This document shows positions 51,102 through 60,697 of a stretch of DNA of 64,000 nucleotides, piece after piece. Position 1 is the stretch's first letter, and every line of letters starts with the position of its first letter. The notes beneath the pieces were generated by a model that had not been told where the DNA came from, ran no database searches, and saw nothing but the letters and a program-made list of their open reading frames with translations. Location: contig JADJGC010000024.1 in the NCBI GenBank assembly GCA_016708315.1, forward strand, positions 186,001-250,000. The letters are read 5' to 3'. The position numbers and the translations under genes were made by a program. Source of the DNA: a bacterium (lineage in GTDB: Bacteria > Zixibacteria > MSB-5A5 > CAIYYT01).

Positions 51102-53093
51102 GTGAAGGAAGTAAATTTCATAGAGCGGCATCTGGCTGTTTTCAGATACACGGCTGCGATTCTCTTGTTGGTGTTGGCCGGGTCTTCGGCGTTGACAGAT
51201 GTCAATGCGCAGGTAAAACGCGGGAAGCGATTCTCTTCGGAAGGCAATTGTCTCGAATGCCATTCGACCGGCGATTTCAAGGGGAAACTGAAACACAAGC
51301 CGTTCGATGACAAGGATTGTCTATCGTGCCACAAACCGCACGGACTGGTGGGAATGTTGCGTCTCAAGGAGACGGGCGCCGCGCTATGCTATCAGTGTCA
51401 CAACAAAACTGAATTGGGAATGGAAAAGGCGGTTATTCATGCTCCGGCGAAGACCGGAGACTGTTCGGTTTGTCATAGTTCGCATGCCGCCGACCACAAG
51501 GGATTGCTGGTTAGCAACGCCAAGGAGCTGTGCTTCACCTGTCACAACCGCAGCGAATACGAAAAGAAAATAGTTCATGCTCCGATGAATCAGGATTGCT
51601 TTGTTTGTCATGAAGTTCATGGAAGCGATCACAAAGCGCTACTTAAGAAAGACCAGTCGACTCTTTGCGCGGATTGTCACGACCCGAAAACGCCGACTTT
51701 TGCGGCGGCACACGGAGAGTATCCGGTTGCCGACAAGGACTGCGGGCTTTGCCATTCGCCGCATTCATCGGATTCACCGAAGTTGTTTGCCAGCTCGATA
51801 CACGCGCCGGTTGAGGGTGGAGAGTGTTCGACGTGTCACAACGCGCCGACAGACTCCAAACCGTTTGCCACTACTGATGACGGCAATGCCCTGTGTGTGA
51901 CGTGTCATGATAAAAGCGAAGTAGCACCGCCGGGGAGTCATCCTCCGGTTGCCGAGGGCGAGTGCATGACTTGTCACAATCCACATGGATCGTCGCAGAA
52001 GATGCTGCTGACAGCCAAGGAATCGACGTTGTGCATGGAGTGTCACGACGATGTGCAAGCGCAGGTGCGGGGAGTATCCTCACATAAGCCGGTGATGGAA
52101 GATTGCTCAACATGCCATACGGCACATGGAAAAACCAAATCGCATCTGTTGACGAAAGAGACGAATACGCTATGTCTCGACTGTCACAGCGATTTGAAAG
52201 CGCTGGCAACAGCGGCGAGCCCGCATGCTCCGTTTACTGATGGACTTTGCACTGATTGTCATTCGCCGCATGGGTCGCTGTATCCGAAGCTGGTCAAGAC
52301 AAATCAATCAGAGTTGTGCACAAGTTGTCACAGCGACGTCAATGAGTGGCTGGGATTAGCCAGTGTGCACATGCCGATTAGAACGGGCGACTGCACGAAG
52401 TGTCACAATCCGCACGGATCTGCGATTGCGCCGTTGTTATCGGCGACGCAGGATCAGTTGTGCGGGACTTGCCATCAAGCGGTCATTTCCGACAGCACCA
52501 ACACGGTGATTCATCCGCCGTTCGAAGAGGGCACATGCAGTTCGTGCCATGCGCCACACGCGACGAAGTTCAAGGGACTATTGACCGCGGCTCCGGCCGA
52601 ATTGTGCGGCGAGTGTCACTCGGATGTCATCGCAGCGAATGCAGTGAGTAAGCATCATCCGGTGGTCGCGGGCGAATGCTCGAGCTGTCATAAACCGCAT
52701 TCCGGCAAGATTAAGAATCTGCTGCTCGACAAGGAACCAAGGCTTTGCCTGGGCTGTCACAAAGATATCAACGAGTTGGTCACAAAGGGAGTGGCACACG
52801 CGCCGGCAAAGGATGAATGCAGCGGCTGCCACAGCTCGCATTCGAGCGGATTCGTCAGCCTGTTGACCGAAGGGATGCCAGCGCAGTGCCTGACCTGTCA
52901 TGACGGCGACGATACGGATTTCAAGTCAAAGCATCTCGGACTTGCGGGAAGCCAGATCGACTGCCGGAAGTGTCATGATCCACACGGCTCAAAGGATGAA
53001 CGATTGATTCAGAAGAATACTCATGATCCCTTCTCCAGCGGTTCGTGCGACGCTTGTCACACAGATGTTCCGCAGGACGGAGGCAAGAAGTAA
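51102..53093 (+). CDS. 26-heme cytochrome c (doubled CxxCH repeats)
   Basis: I count 26 CxxCH motifs in about 663 residues, mostly as doubled-CxxCH repeats (for example CMTCHNPHGS ... CMECHDD, CTDCHSPHGS ... CTSCHSD). Each unit has a CHxPHG-type second half with a nearby His as distal ligand. The start is GTG 51102 (AAAGG upstream) with signal YTAAILLLVLAGSSALTDVNAQ; ATG 51072 is a longer alternative. It should form an extended heme wire in the periplasm or on the cell surface. The next cytochrome starts on its stop codon (TAATG). Confidence 0.92.
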   Translation: MKEVNFIERHLAVFRYTAAILLLVLAGSSALTDVNAQVKRGKRFSSEGNCLECHSTGDFKGKLKHKPFDDKDCLSCHKPHGLVGMLRLKETGAALCYQCHNKTELGMEKAVIHAPAKTGDCSVCHSSHAADHKGLLVSNAKELCFTCHNRSEYEKKIVHAPMNQDCFVCHEVHGSDHKALLKKDQSTLCADCHDPKTPTFAAAHGEYPVADKDCGLCHSPHSSDSPKLFASSIHAPVEGGECSTCHNAPTDSKPFATTDDGNALCVTCHDKSEVAPPGSHPPVAEGECMTCHNPHGSSQKMLLTAKESTLCMECHDDVQAQVRGVSSHKPVMEDCSTCHTAHGKTKSHLLTKETNTLCLDCHSDLKALATAASPHAPFTDGLCTDCHSPHGSLYPKLVKTNQSELCTSCHSDVNEWLGLASVHMPIRTGDCTKCHNPHGSAIAPLLSATQDQLCGTCHQAVISDSTNTVIHPPFEEGTCSSCHAPHATKFKGLLTAAPAELCGECHSDVIAANAVSKHHPVVAGECSSCHKPHSGKIKNLLLDKEPRLCLGCHKDINELVTKGVAHAPAKDECSGCHSSHSSGFVSLLTEGMPAQCLTCHDGDDTDFKSKHLGLAGSQIDCRKCHDPHGSKDERLIQKNTHDPFSSGSCDACHTDVPQDGGKK

Positions 53094-54313
53094 TGAAAAA
53101 GATACCTTTCCTATTGGCCGTATTCTGCGCAGCCTCTTCCCTATTGTTCGCGCAGAGCGTTAAAGTCAATGAGCCGGATGTGTGCTACACCTGCCATGAA
53201 GATGTCAAGGATGAGCACGCAAAGAAGAGCCAGCATACTGCATTTGCCGGCGGGAAATGTTCGGATTGCCACAATCCGCACGCTTCGCGTCATGCGACGC
53301 TGCTCAATGATAAAGTCGATAAGTTGTGTTTGAGCTGTCATGAAGACCTCAAGGGACTTGACGAATTGGCGGCGAAACATCAGCCGGTGATTAACGGCGA
53401 GTGTCTTTCGTGTCACGATCCACATGCTTCCGATTTCGGAAATCAATTGGTGCAATCGCAGGGCGCTCTCTGTATGAGCTGTCATCCGGCAGTCACCGAG
53501 TGGCTGAAGCAGACGCGCGTGCATTCGCCGGTTGCCGGTAAGGATTGCATGAAATGCCATGATCCGCATGGATCAGCCAATGCTGGTATTCTCGCCAAGG
53601 ATGTGCCGCAGCTTTGTTTTGATTGTCATCCGCAGAATGCGCAGTTCACAGCCACGCACAAGGGATACAATCTATCGAGCGCCGATTGCTCGACGTGCCA
53701 TGATCCGCATGCGTCGTCTAACAAAGGTCTGTTGATGGCGAATCAACATGCTCCGTTTGAAGGCGGCGAGTGCTCGGCTTGTCACGCGGCGGGAGCGCAA
53801 TCGGGCGGTTCGTTTGCAATTGCCGGAGGGGTAGCTAACACCTGTCTGACTTGCCATGAAGATCAGAAAGCCGACAAGAAGGCGGAGTATCACGCACACT
53901 TGGAGGGTGAGAACTCCTGCACCAATTGTCATAATCCGCATGCTTCGAATGTCTCTGCATTGCTGAGCTCCAGCCAGCAGACGATGTGCACCAAGTGCCA
54001 CTTCACAGATGTACCGGTTAAGGACAAGGCGAAGTTCATGACACATGTCGATCAAGATTGTTCAATCTGCCATTCGCCCCACGGTGCAGATAATGAGCGG
54101 TACTTGGTCAACAAGGATGCTATGGCGCTTTGCAGGACCTGCCACGAAGATGTGCATAAAGGTTCGCATCCGATGGGTGGAGAAGTAATTGACAAACGCA
54201 CCAATTCGACGCTGGATTGCCTAAGCTGCCATAAGATGCACGGATCGGGACAGGAATTCTATCTTGCCTTCAATCCCGATATGGATTTGTGCATTCAGTG
54301 TCATAAACGCTGA
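53093..54313 (+). CDS. 16-heme cytochrome c (doubled CxxCH repeats)
   Basis: This 406-residue protein starts at ATG 53093, sharing one base with the previous stop; GGAGG lies nine bases upstream. The signal peptide is KKIPFLLAVFCAASSLLFAQ. I count 16 CxxCH motifs in doubled units (CSDCHNPHAS, CMKCHDPHGS, CSTCHDPHAS, CTNCHNPHAS, CSICHSPHGA). It closely resembles the 26-heme protein, so one probably arose from the other by gain or loss of repeat units. Last gene before a strong bidirectional terminator. Confidence 0.92.
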   Translation: MKKIPFLLAVFCAASSLLFAQSVKVNEPDVCYTCHEDVKDEHAKKSQHTAFAGGKCSDCHNPHASRHATLLNDKVDKLCLSCHEDLKGLDELAAKHQPVINGECLSCHDPHASDFGNQLVQSQGALCMSCHPAVTEWLKQTRVHSPVAGKDCMKCHDPHGSANAGILAKDVPQLCFDCHPQNAQFTATHKGYNLSSADCSTCHDPHASSNKGLLMANQHAPFEGGECSACHAAGAQSGGSFAIAGGVANTCLTCHEDQKADKKAEYHAHLEGENSCTNCHNPHASNVSALLSSSQQTMCTKCHFTDVPVKDKAKFMTHVDQDCSICHSPHGADNERYLVNKDAMALCRTCHEDVHKGSHPMGGEVIDKRTNSTLDCLSCHKMHGSGQEFYLAFNPDMDLCIQCHKR

Positions 54314-54333
54314 CGAAGATTCTCGCAATAACG

Positions 54334-54378
54334 CAAAAAGAAGCGCCGCCTTGGAAATCGAGGCGGCGCTTGGTGTTT
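54334..54378. terminator. Bidirectional intrinsic terminator
   Basis: AAGCGCCGCCT and AGGCGGCGCTT arms (54341-54351, 54361-54371) have CAAAAAG on the left and TGTTTTG on the right. It ends both the plus-strand cytochrome cluster and the minus-strand PAAR operon, which converge here. Confidence 0.85.
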
Positions 54379-54394
54379 TGCTACTAATGCAGTC

Positions 54395-54823
54395 TTAGGT
54401 TGTCGCCGGAATAAACGAGGCGATGATTTGCTCGACCTGACCTGCGAGTAGTTTGAAGGACATTTTTGAGTAGACTGCTGAGAAGGTATAACCGCGCTTG
54501 TCGATGACGGCGTAAATCTGTTGGTGGAACTGAGCTTTGCCATCGACTACTACGGTTTTATAGATCCACTCGTGCACCGGTAAACCACTCGGTAATGTAC
54601 GGGGAGCATCTTTGAGCGTATCGGCACTGCCGATTGAATGCTGGGTGAGTTGGATGCGTTCGCGAGCATAGGTGTCAACAGTGTGGTCACCGACATTCTT
54701 GTCGATTGTAAGATTGAGCATGTGACGGACACCATGGCTATCGGGACCGAGGAACGTGAAGATGGAATTGTCCTCCCAGCCATCAGGCAAGGATATCGTG
54801 AATTGGAAGTTTGACTTTGACAT
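54395..54823 (-). CDS. DUF1795/DcrB-like small protein
   Basis: In this 142-residue protein, FQFTISLPDGWEDNSIFTFLGPD starts like DUF1795 (DcrB, PsbP-like fold), and YAVIDKRGYTFSAVYSKMS ... VEQIIASF ends like it. DUF1795 includes the Eag chaperones that load T6SS effectors onto VgrG. Here it closes a four-gene operon headed by a PAAR protein, which supports an adaptor or chaperone role. There is no signal peptide, so it is cytoplasmic. Similarity is by pattern only. Confidence 0.7.
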   Translation of the reverse strand: MSKSNFQFTISLPDGWEDNSIFTFLGPDSHGVRHMLNLTIDKNVGDHTVDTYARERIQLTQHSIGSADTLKDAPRTLPSGLPVHEWIYKTVVVDGKAQFHQQIYAVIDKRGYTFSAVYSKMSFKLLAGQVEQIIASFIPATT

Positions 54824-54852
54824 AGTTCATTGCTCCATTGCGAACGATACGA

Positions 54853-56070
54853 TTATCGGAGGCAGAGGATTCCCTGTGTGCCACCGAGGAAGACTCGTCC
54901 CTGATTATCGACCAGTGGACGACAAGTGAATTTGCCATCGAAGACGCGATTGACAATGGCCTCGCCGTGCTCGGAAAGCCGCGTGAAAAGTGAACCGCAG
55001 ACGACCAGGAGTGAATTGTCTGAACAGGCAGTCAAGAAGATCTTGCCTGCGGTCGGGATCGTATACTCCCAAATCAGATTCGCTTCGACATAGTGATAGA
55101 TGGTGTTGCCGACGGCGATCCAGGTCCGTGCGCCGGGCGCCGAAACAGGCGGCTGAGCCAGTTCGCCTTGGGTCTTGAGGAAAACAGACCAGATCTCTTT
55201 GCCGGCCAGATCAAGGCAGCGCATACGCATTTTGTCTTCGAAGTCGTCGACGGCGATAATCTTGTCCTCGTGATTGATGGAAACGCCGTGGAGATTAGTC
55301 ACTGGCAGTGAATTGAACTTGGTACTCGAATCAGCGTTTGCCGGAAAGATGTCGATGAAATTGTAGGTTCCGAGACAGACGGTTGCGCCATCGGAAGTCA
55401 AACGAGCACCGCGAGATTGACCGGGGCGTTCGAAGAACCAAAGAAGTCGCTCGTCTTCAGGGCGATAACGCGCATAGACACCAGCGGCTTCGATCGGCGT
55501 ACCGGTTGGGCCGTGAACCGGGACAGACGCCGAGGCGTAAGCGTATCGAGTTTCGGCGGAATCAGCGATAACCCAATTCAAGTGCGTGCGTTCGCCAAGG
55601 AACGGTAGGAATACGCCTTCGATAAGTTTGGAATCATAAGTAACAGTTTGATAGTAACCGGCAAAATTGCGAGTGAGAACGCCGTTCGGAAGTGCCTGAC
55701 AATCGACTCCGAAATGAACCTCGCGTCCCCAAATTAAACTGCCGTTACCGCGTTCGCGCAGTTCGAGATAGTCGGAATAGCGAACAAGTAGCTTTTCGTC
55801 GACAGAGGAAAAGCCAATCGGTTGTCTGGCTTCGGCAGAGACGACGGAGTCTTTCGGCCAGACGATGAGAGCCGCCTGCGCCGGAACAAACGGCAGATAG
55901 GAAGTCGCCCTTAGATCGGAATAGTCGAAAGCATTGAATATTTTCGCATTCGTCATGGCAGTGTCCTTAAGCGCCTTGGGTGCCTGTGCGACCTCTGCTG
56001 ACCCGCATCCGGGGGTAAACAGCGAGATCGTCAACAATGTGCACGACGCAATTATAGTCGAGATACGCAT
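54853..56070 (-). CDS. Beta-propeller (PQQ-like) lipoprotein
   Basis: This 405-residue protein has a lipobox LFTPGC (Cys22). It then shows repeated propeller blades: LLWFFERPGQSRGARLTSDG, IWSVFLKTQGELAQPPV, LIWEYTIPTAGKIFLTACSDN and CRPLVDNQGRVFLGG. The W-x-(F/Y) positions resemble PQQ-type propellers, but no enzyme site is seen. It lies between the metallopeptidase (52-bp gap) and the DUF1795 gene (29-bp gap). Being a periplasmic lipoprotein beside a possible effector, it could be an immunity or docking protein. Confidence 0.75.
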   Translation of the reverse strand: MRISTIIASCTLLTISLFTPGCGSAEVAQAPKALKDTAMTNAKIFNAFDYSDLRATSYLPFVPAQAALIVWPKDSVVSAEARQPIGFSSVDEKLLVRYSDYLELRERGNGSLIWGREVHFGVDCQALPNGVLTRNFAGYYQTVTYDSKLIEGVFLPFLGERTHLNWVIADSAETRYAYASASVPVHGPTGTPIEAAGVYARYRPEDERLLWFFERPGQSRGARLTSDGATVCLGTYNFIDIFPANADSSTKFNSLPVTNLHGVSINHEDKIIAVDDFEDKMRMRCLDLAGKEIWSVFLKTQGELAQPPVSAPGARTWIAVGNTIYHYVEANLIWEYTIPTAGKIFLTACSDNSLLVVCGSLFTRLSEHGEAIVNRVFDGKFTCRPLVDNQGRVFLGGTQGILCLR

Positions 56071-56122
56071 TTATCACCTTACAAATCCTTCCATGACAGA
56101 GTGAAAAGTGACTTTCATTGGA

Positions 56123-59100
56123 TTAGATTCGCTCCAGCGTGAATGTGTCACTAAGCTGGTCATTGACCCAAACTCGCACGAATTCAAGTACGTCGAGTTC
56201 ATCCTGACCAGCGCTCATATTGAGCAGGAATCGTACCGTCTCGGCTGCCGTAGCGTTCATTTTGATTCGCAACTTGTTCGAGCCGATCAGCGGATTGTGG
56301 ATGAATACCTTGGGATCACCAGCATCAGCATTGTCGTGATGAAATTCAGTAATGTAGTTTGTCTTGGCATCGCTGGCGTCAGTGAAGCCGGGCACGAAAT
56401 GTAGAAAGACGCGGGCAATGCCGCGAGTGCCGCCGACAAGGCGATACTTGCCTCCCCAGTTAAGCCAGGCGGTTTGTCGGTTGCGCCGGGGATATCGAAG
56501 TGCTCGTCGATGGCTTGCGGAAGCGCGAAGTCGTTGTTCAACGTATGTGAGCCAAGAGTATGGCGACGCTGGCCAGAGGCGTTTATGGTCAGATTTCCGC
56601 GATGATAAGTTAGGTCTTGTCCGCCTCTGACAAGCTTGACAACGAAGCGGCGTGCAGCGGGGTGGAATGTGGGCCAGTTGTTGCTCGCAACCTCGAAGTT
56701 GACTTTGTAGAGAATGTACCAAAGATGGTGATTTCGCGGCGCGACATTGCCCTTCATCATCGAGGTTGAATTGGCGGGCATGGAGTAGCACTCGAAATCG
56801 CGGCGATAGCTGCCGAAAATTCGGCGATGGTGTCCGGCAGTATCATCGTATTCGATCACGAATTCCTGATAGAAGTATTCGTCTGGTAATCCGATAGCGT
56901 GGCCGATTTCGTGTGCCAACGTAAAAACTCCGAATGTCTGACCTAGCTCTGTCACGGTTGAACCGACACCGCCGACGGAACCGACATCCTCGTAGGCAGA
57001 TTTGTTCATCATGAAGAACGAATAGGTTCTACCCCACAAGCGGCGTTGATGCTGATAGGCACGTCCATAGCGGCTACCGGGATCATCACGGCAAATACAG
57101 GCCAAGAATCGAGACTTGCCGCCGAGAGCTGCGGTTCGAGCGGCTGTTACCTTGGGATGTTGGAAGAGCGCTTCAGAATTGCTTTCGGTATCGAAGTCAA
57201 CTCCCGTAGGCGTATCAGCATCGGATATGACAAAGGTTTCGCGTTCGTCGTAGAAGTAAAAGGGCTTGATGCGCTCCGAGGTGGCACTTGGCGTCGCTTC
57301 ATCGAGGAAAAACTGAATCATGTTCCAGCGATCCATCGCATTGTAGCAGCCTTCGTCGACAAATTTCAAGACGTCGGCACCGGTCGGGATCGGTGTTGGG
57401 TCATACTGCGGAGTGACAGCGCGGGTGTCGCGCATAAATGAGATTGCTATATAGTTGATCGTATAAGAGATCGGGTGCTGGTCTTCGAGATGCAAGTGAT
57501 GGAAATAGAAGAACTGATAGTCACCGCTGAAGCTGAATTCGCGGTTGACATTCGTTCCGCCCATATCGAATGAGCGCATACAATCGGGGTCACTGCGCAA
57601 CGCGGCGCGGGCTCCGACGACGAAGCCGTTGGTTTCCCAATTGGCGGATTCGACAGTGCGTCGTGAGCGAATCGGGTAGAAGCCATCGCGAAAATGAATG
57701 ATGGCGGCGGTCTTGGTATCTTCGAGTTTTTCTGTGATCAGGTTCTTAGCGAATGGTATTCGGGCAGATTTGGCATCAGCTCCGCGTTTGAAGAGCTTGA
57801 GAAATCCATTGGCGGGATCGACGACGAGTATTTTCACCCGCGACTGCGCCGTTAGATTCTTGGCAACCGGCGGAAGGCTGTGATCGGCATCTTTGATGTC
57901 TTGAGTGCCGCCGACTGCATCGAGCAGAACGATGTCGTCGAGCGAGAATGTCAGCGGCGTATTAGGATCACTGAAATTGCCGCCAAAGGGCTTAAGGCCG
58001 CGATGGGTCTGCATTACGACACGGAAACGATCGCCAACATCGAGATCAGATTGGTAGCGAGTCCAGTAGTTGACTGACGACCACTTGGCCGGCAAGTCGT
58101 AATACTTTGTTCGAACAGTGAGCGGCATGGCTGCGATTGCGTCGGGCAGTTCGGTTCTAATCTCCGGCGTCGCCGTTTCGTTTTCGGTGAAGATATACTT
58201 GTTGGTGTTTTCAAAGGTGAAATGCAAGTCGGTACGCGCCGGATTGTCCTGAACCTTCAGGGTATAGACTCCATTGGCGTAGGAAATGCGGGCAGGTATC
58301 TCGGTCGTGCCGTTTTCGAATACCTTTATTGGTAAGCCGTCAGGGACTTCTTTGATTGCTTTGGCGATCCGGTCATAGTAGACAAACTTCAGATGATAGG
58401 CGACGGCGTTAAGATCGTTAGGGTCAATGTAGACTGCCGAAAAATGCCATTTGTGCCAGAGCGGGCATTCCGCTGGAGTGTGGATTGCATTGGTCTGAGC
58501 CGGGCAGTTCAGAACAGGAATCTCTGCTTGATCGAAGAAGAGTATCTCGACGCGGCGGTTGAGCTGGGATTTGTAATTGTCGCGGCCGGCGTTGTCGAGC
58601 GGAAATGACTCTCCGCAGGCGACCATTTTCTTGAGATCGTCAGCAAACGCGAGCAGGCTTCGATACCGTCCCATATTGTCGCGCGTTACTCCGAGATTAG
58701 CGGCAATTTCGTCATTATAGATGTCGTAGACTGCGCGCCACATTTCGATCGGCCATTTGTGTGTGCCGGAATTCTTGATTCGATTGAAGACATCAGGCGG
58801 CAGTTGTAGACTTCCCGCAGGGGCAAGTCCAGCAAGAACCCAGTTGTTATAAGCGGCGATAAAGCGCTCTGTGGCGCCTTTGGTGTTGTCACCCCAAGTA
58901 TTGTCAACTTGAATGGGGTCGCAATCCCAGCCCCAGCGAGTGCTGAGCTTGATAAACTTCATGATCTGCTGATAGTCTTCAATACGGTGGCGTTTTTCTG
59001 AGATAGTCGCCCATTGTTCGCGATCGCCTTCAAGCAGGAATTGGATGTTTTGCGCGCGCTGTGCTGAAAGTTCGAAGTTCATCTTCGCCTGACCGGAAGT

Positions 59101-59433
59101 GTCGGTATGACCGGCTATCAGCAGGCGCTTGTTCGGATCGAACTCGAATTGCTTGAAGCAGATTGCCAGCGCTGCCAGACCGGAGACCTGGTTCTGTTCC
59201 TGCTGAGTTCCGGCATCGGTGGCATCGTCGCCGGTGCCGTCGGAAGACGACGACCCTTGCGGAGTAGCGGGCATCATTACGGCACTGTCGAGATGGAAAA
59301 GCACATCCTCCATTTCGAGAATATGCACAGTGAGCAATCGATGATAGAAAGTGTTGGGAGTGCCGGTTATTGCTCCGATGCGACTGAGGAAGTCGCTGAA
59401 GGTTCCGATGATGTTATCAAAAAAAGACGGCAT
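56123..59433 (-). CDS. OmpA-like domain plus HExxH metallopeptidase protein (one frameshift near C-terminus)
   Basis: About 1,100 residues. Near 95-145, LLIAGHTDTSGQAKMNFELS and AQRAQNIQFLL match the OmpA/MotB peptidoglycan-binding motif, continuing to SQLNRRVEILFF near 310. At about 838-849, LAHEIGHAIGLPDEYF has HExxHxxGxxD, the zinc site of snapalysin-like metzincins. There is no signal peptide, so a non-Sec route is likely. The written frame runs to 56287, but near 56470 a one-base deletion is needed to continue WLNWGGKYRLVGGTRGIARVF and on to the stop at 56123. It starts 16 bases after the PAAR gene. Candidate effector of an injection system. Confidence 0.75.
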
Positions 59434-59449
59434 TATTACTGATTAAACC

Positions 59450-60553
59450 TCAACTCCATGATTCATCGCGCACGTCGAATGCGACACGCACTCGCCCAGC
59501 TGGGACATCCGTTTCCTTGGCATAGCCACTTCCGTCAAGTCTTCCCTGCCGGACCTCGCCGGTAGGCAGATATAGTTTGTATTTCTTATCCGGAACGGCG
59601 TTGCCGTCTTTATCCTTGAGTGTGATCTCTACATCGTCGGTTACGGTAAGCATACCGGAGCGCTTGGAAAAGCCCTTTGCGACAGCGATGAAGTAGTAAG
59701 ACGGCGACGAGTATTGGCCGATTTTTTCTTTATCGTCTACAATTTGTATGAGCGAATCGCTGATCTCGATTTTCCAGTCGCCTTCGATCTTGTTGCCGCT
59801 GACTTGCGTTTCGACACAGGTAAGCATGCGGGTTGAATAGTTGGGGTCGTGAATCCAGACTTCGAGGCGGGCTTTGGTTCCATCGTCGATTCCGGCGGTC
59901 TCTGCAGTCATTGTGACTGTTTCTCCAACTTTGGCGCTGGTCTGAGACCATACTGTGCTGATTATTGAATGGAGGCCAATCTCATAGTTTCCGGGCTCAA
60001 CGCCTGTTCCTGCGACACCACCGCCGAGAATACCGCCGCTTTCATTGCTGTTGGGATCAGTCATTGAGTACTGGCAATCGGTAATGGGGTTTCCAGCCGA
60101 GTCAGCGAATTGGACATCAAGAAAGTGATCTTCAGTCTGTTCGCTTGATTGGGAAGTCTCAGATTGACTCTCGCCGATCTCGGTCATTTCTGCGGTTTGA
60201 CCAGGGGCATCAGCTGAGCCGCCGCCACCGGATCCAGAACCTCCACCACCACCGGCACCGCCATCGCCGATCAAGACTTTAGTCGCGCCTTTGATGATCA
60301 TATCCGGTGGTCCGACACAGGTGCACTGGTCCATGACACGAGCGGCCGGCATGTTTCCAATGAGGACGCCCATCGAGCCTTTGAGGATCGGTCCGCCGAC
60401 ATGCGGTTTGGGACCGTCGAACATCGGGCAGACGTGCATATCGGTGACACGGGCTGCCGGCATCCCTTCGATGAGGACCATCGGGAAGCCTGAGACGATT
60501 GTTCCGCCGTGAGCGGTGGAATCACCCATACGGGCTGCTGGCATCGGGGACAT
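59450..60553 (-). CDS. PAAR-domain spike protein with C-terminal extension
   Basis: In this 367-residue protein, the first 95 residues are a PAAR domain: MPAARMGDSTAHGG, GMPAARVTDMHVCPM and NMPAARVMDQCTC, with His and Cys residues to bind the tip metal. A glycine/serine linker (about 97-115) leads to a region with Ig-like or carboxypeptidase-regulatory-like segments (VGETVTMTAETAG; VEITLKDKDGNAVPDKKYKLY). PAAR proteins cap the spike of T6SS and related contractile injection systems and carry effectors. AGAGG precedes the ATG. First gene of the operon. No sheath, tube or VgrG gene is in the window. Confidence 0.85.
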   Translation of the reverse strand: MSPMPAARMGDSTAHGGTIVSGFPMVLIEGMPAARVTDMHVCPMFDGPKPHVGGPILKGSMGVLIGNMPAARVMDQCTCVGPPDMIIKGATKVLIGDGGAGGGGGSGSGGGGSADAPGQTAEMTEIGESQSETSQSSEQTEDHFLDVQFADSAGNPITDCQYSMTDPNSNESGGILGGGVAGTGVEPGNYEIGLHSIISTVWSQTSAKVGETVTMTAETAGIDDGTKARLEVWIHDPNYSTRMLTCVETQVSGNKIEGDWKIEISDSLIQIVDDKEKIGQYSSPSYYFIAVAKGFSKRSGMLTVTDDVEITLKDKDGNAVPDKKYKLYLPTGEVRQGRLDGSGYAKETDVPAGRVRVAFDVRDESWS

Positions 60554-60697
60554 TAATAGAATCCTCTCATAGTATTACAACTGAATTGTCGGCTGGAGTC
60601 GGATGTCGTTCAATGTTTCTTGACGACAGCGACTGAGGTGAATCTATTGCGCTTTTGGAATTGAGTCAATCGGGAATTGTCGGGAGATCAAATGATT

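Noticed and set aside
51774..52901. Minus-strand open frames inside the 26-heme cytochrome gene
   Set aside because: Their repeated pattern is just the antisense of the CxxCH repeats.
54395..60553. Complete T6SS or eCIS locus
   Set aside because: Only the PAAR tip and possible effector genes are present; no sheath, tube, baseplate or AAA ATPase is in the window.
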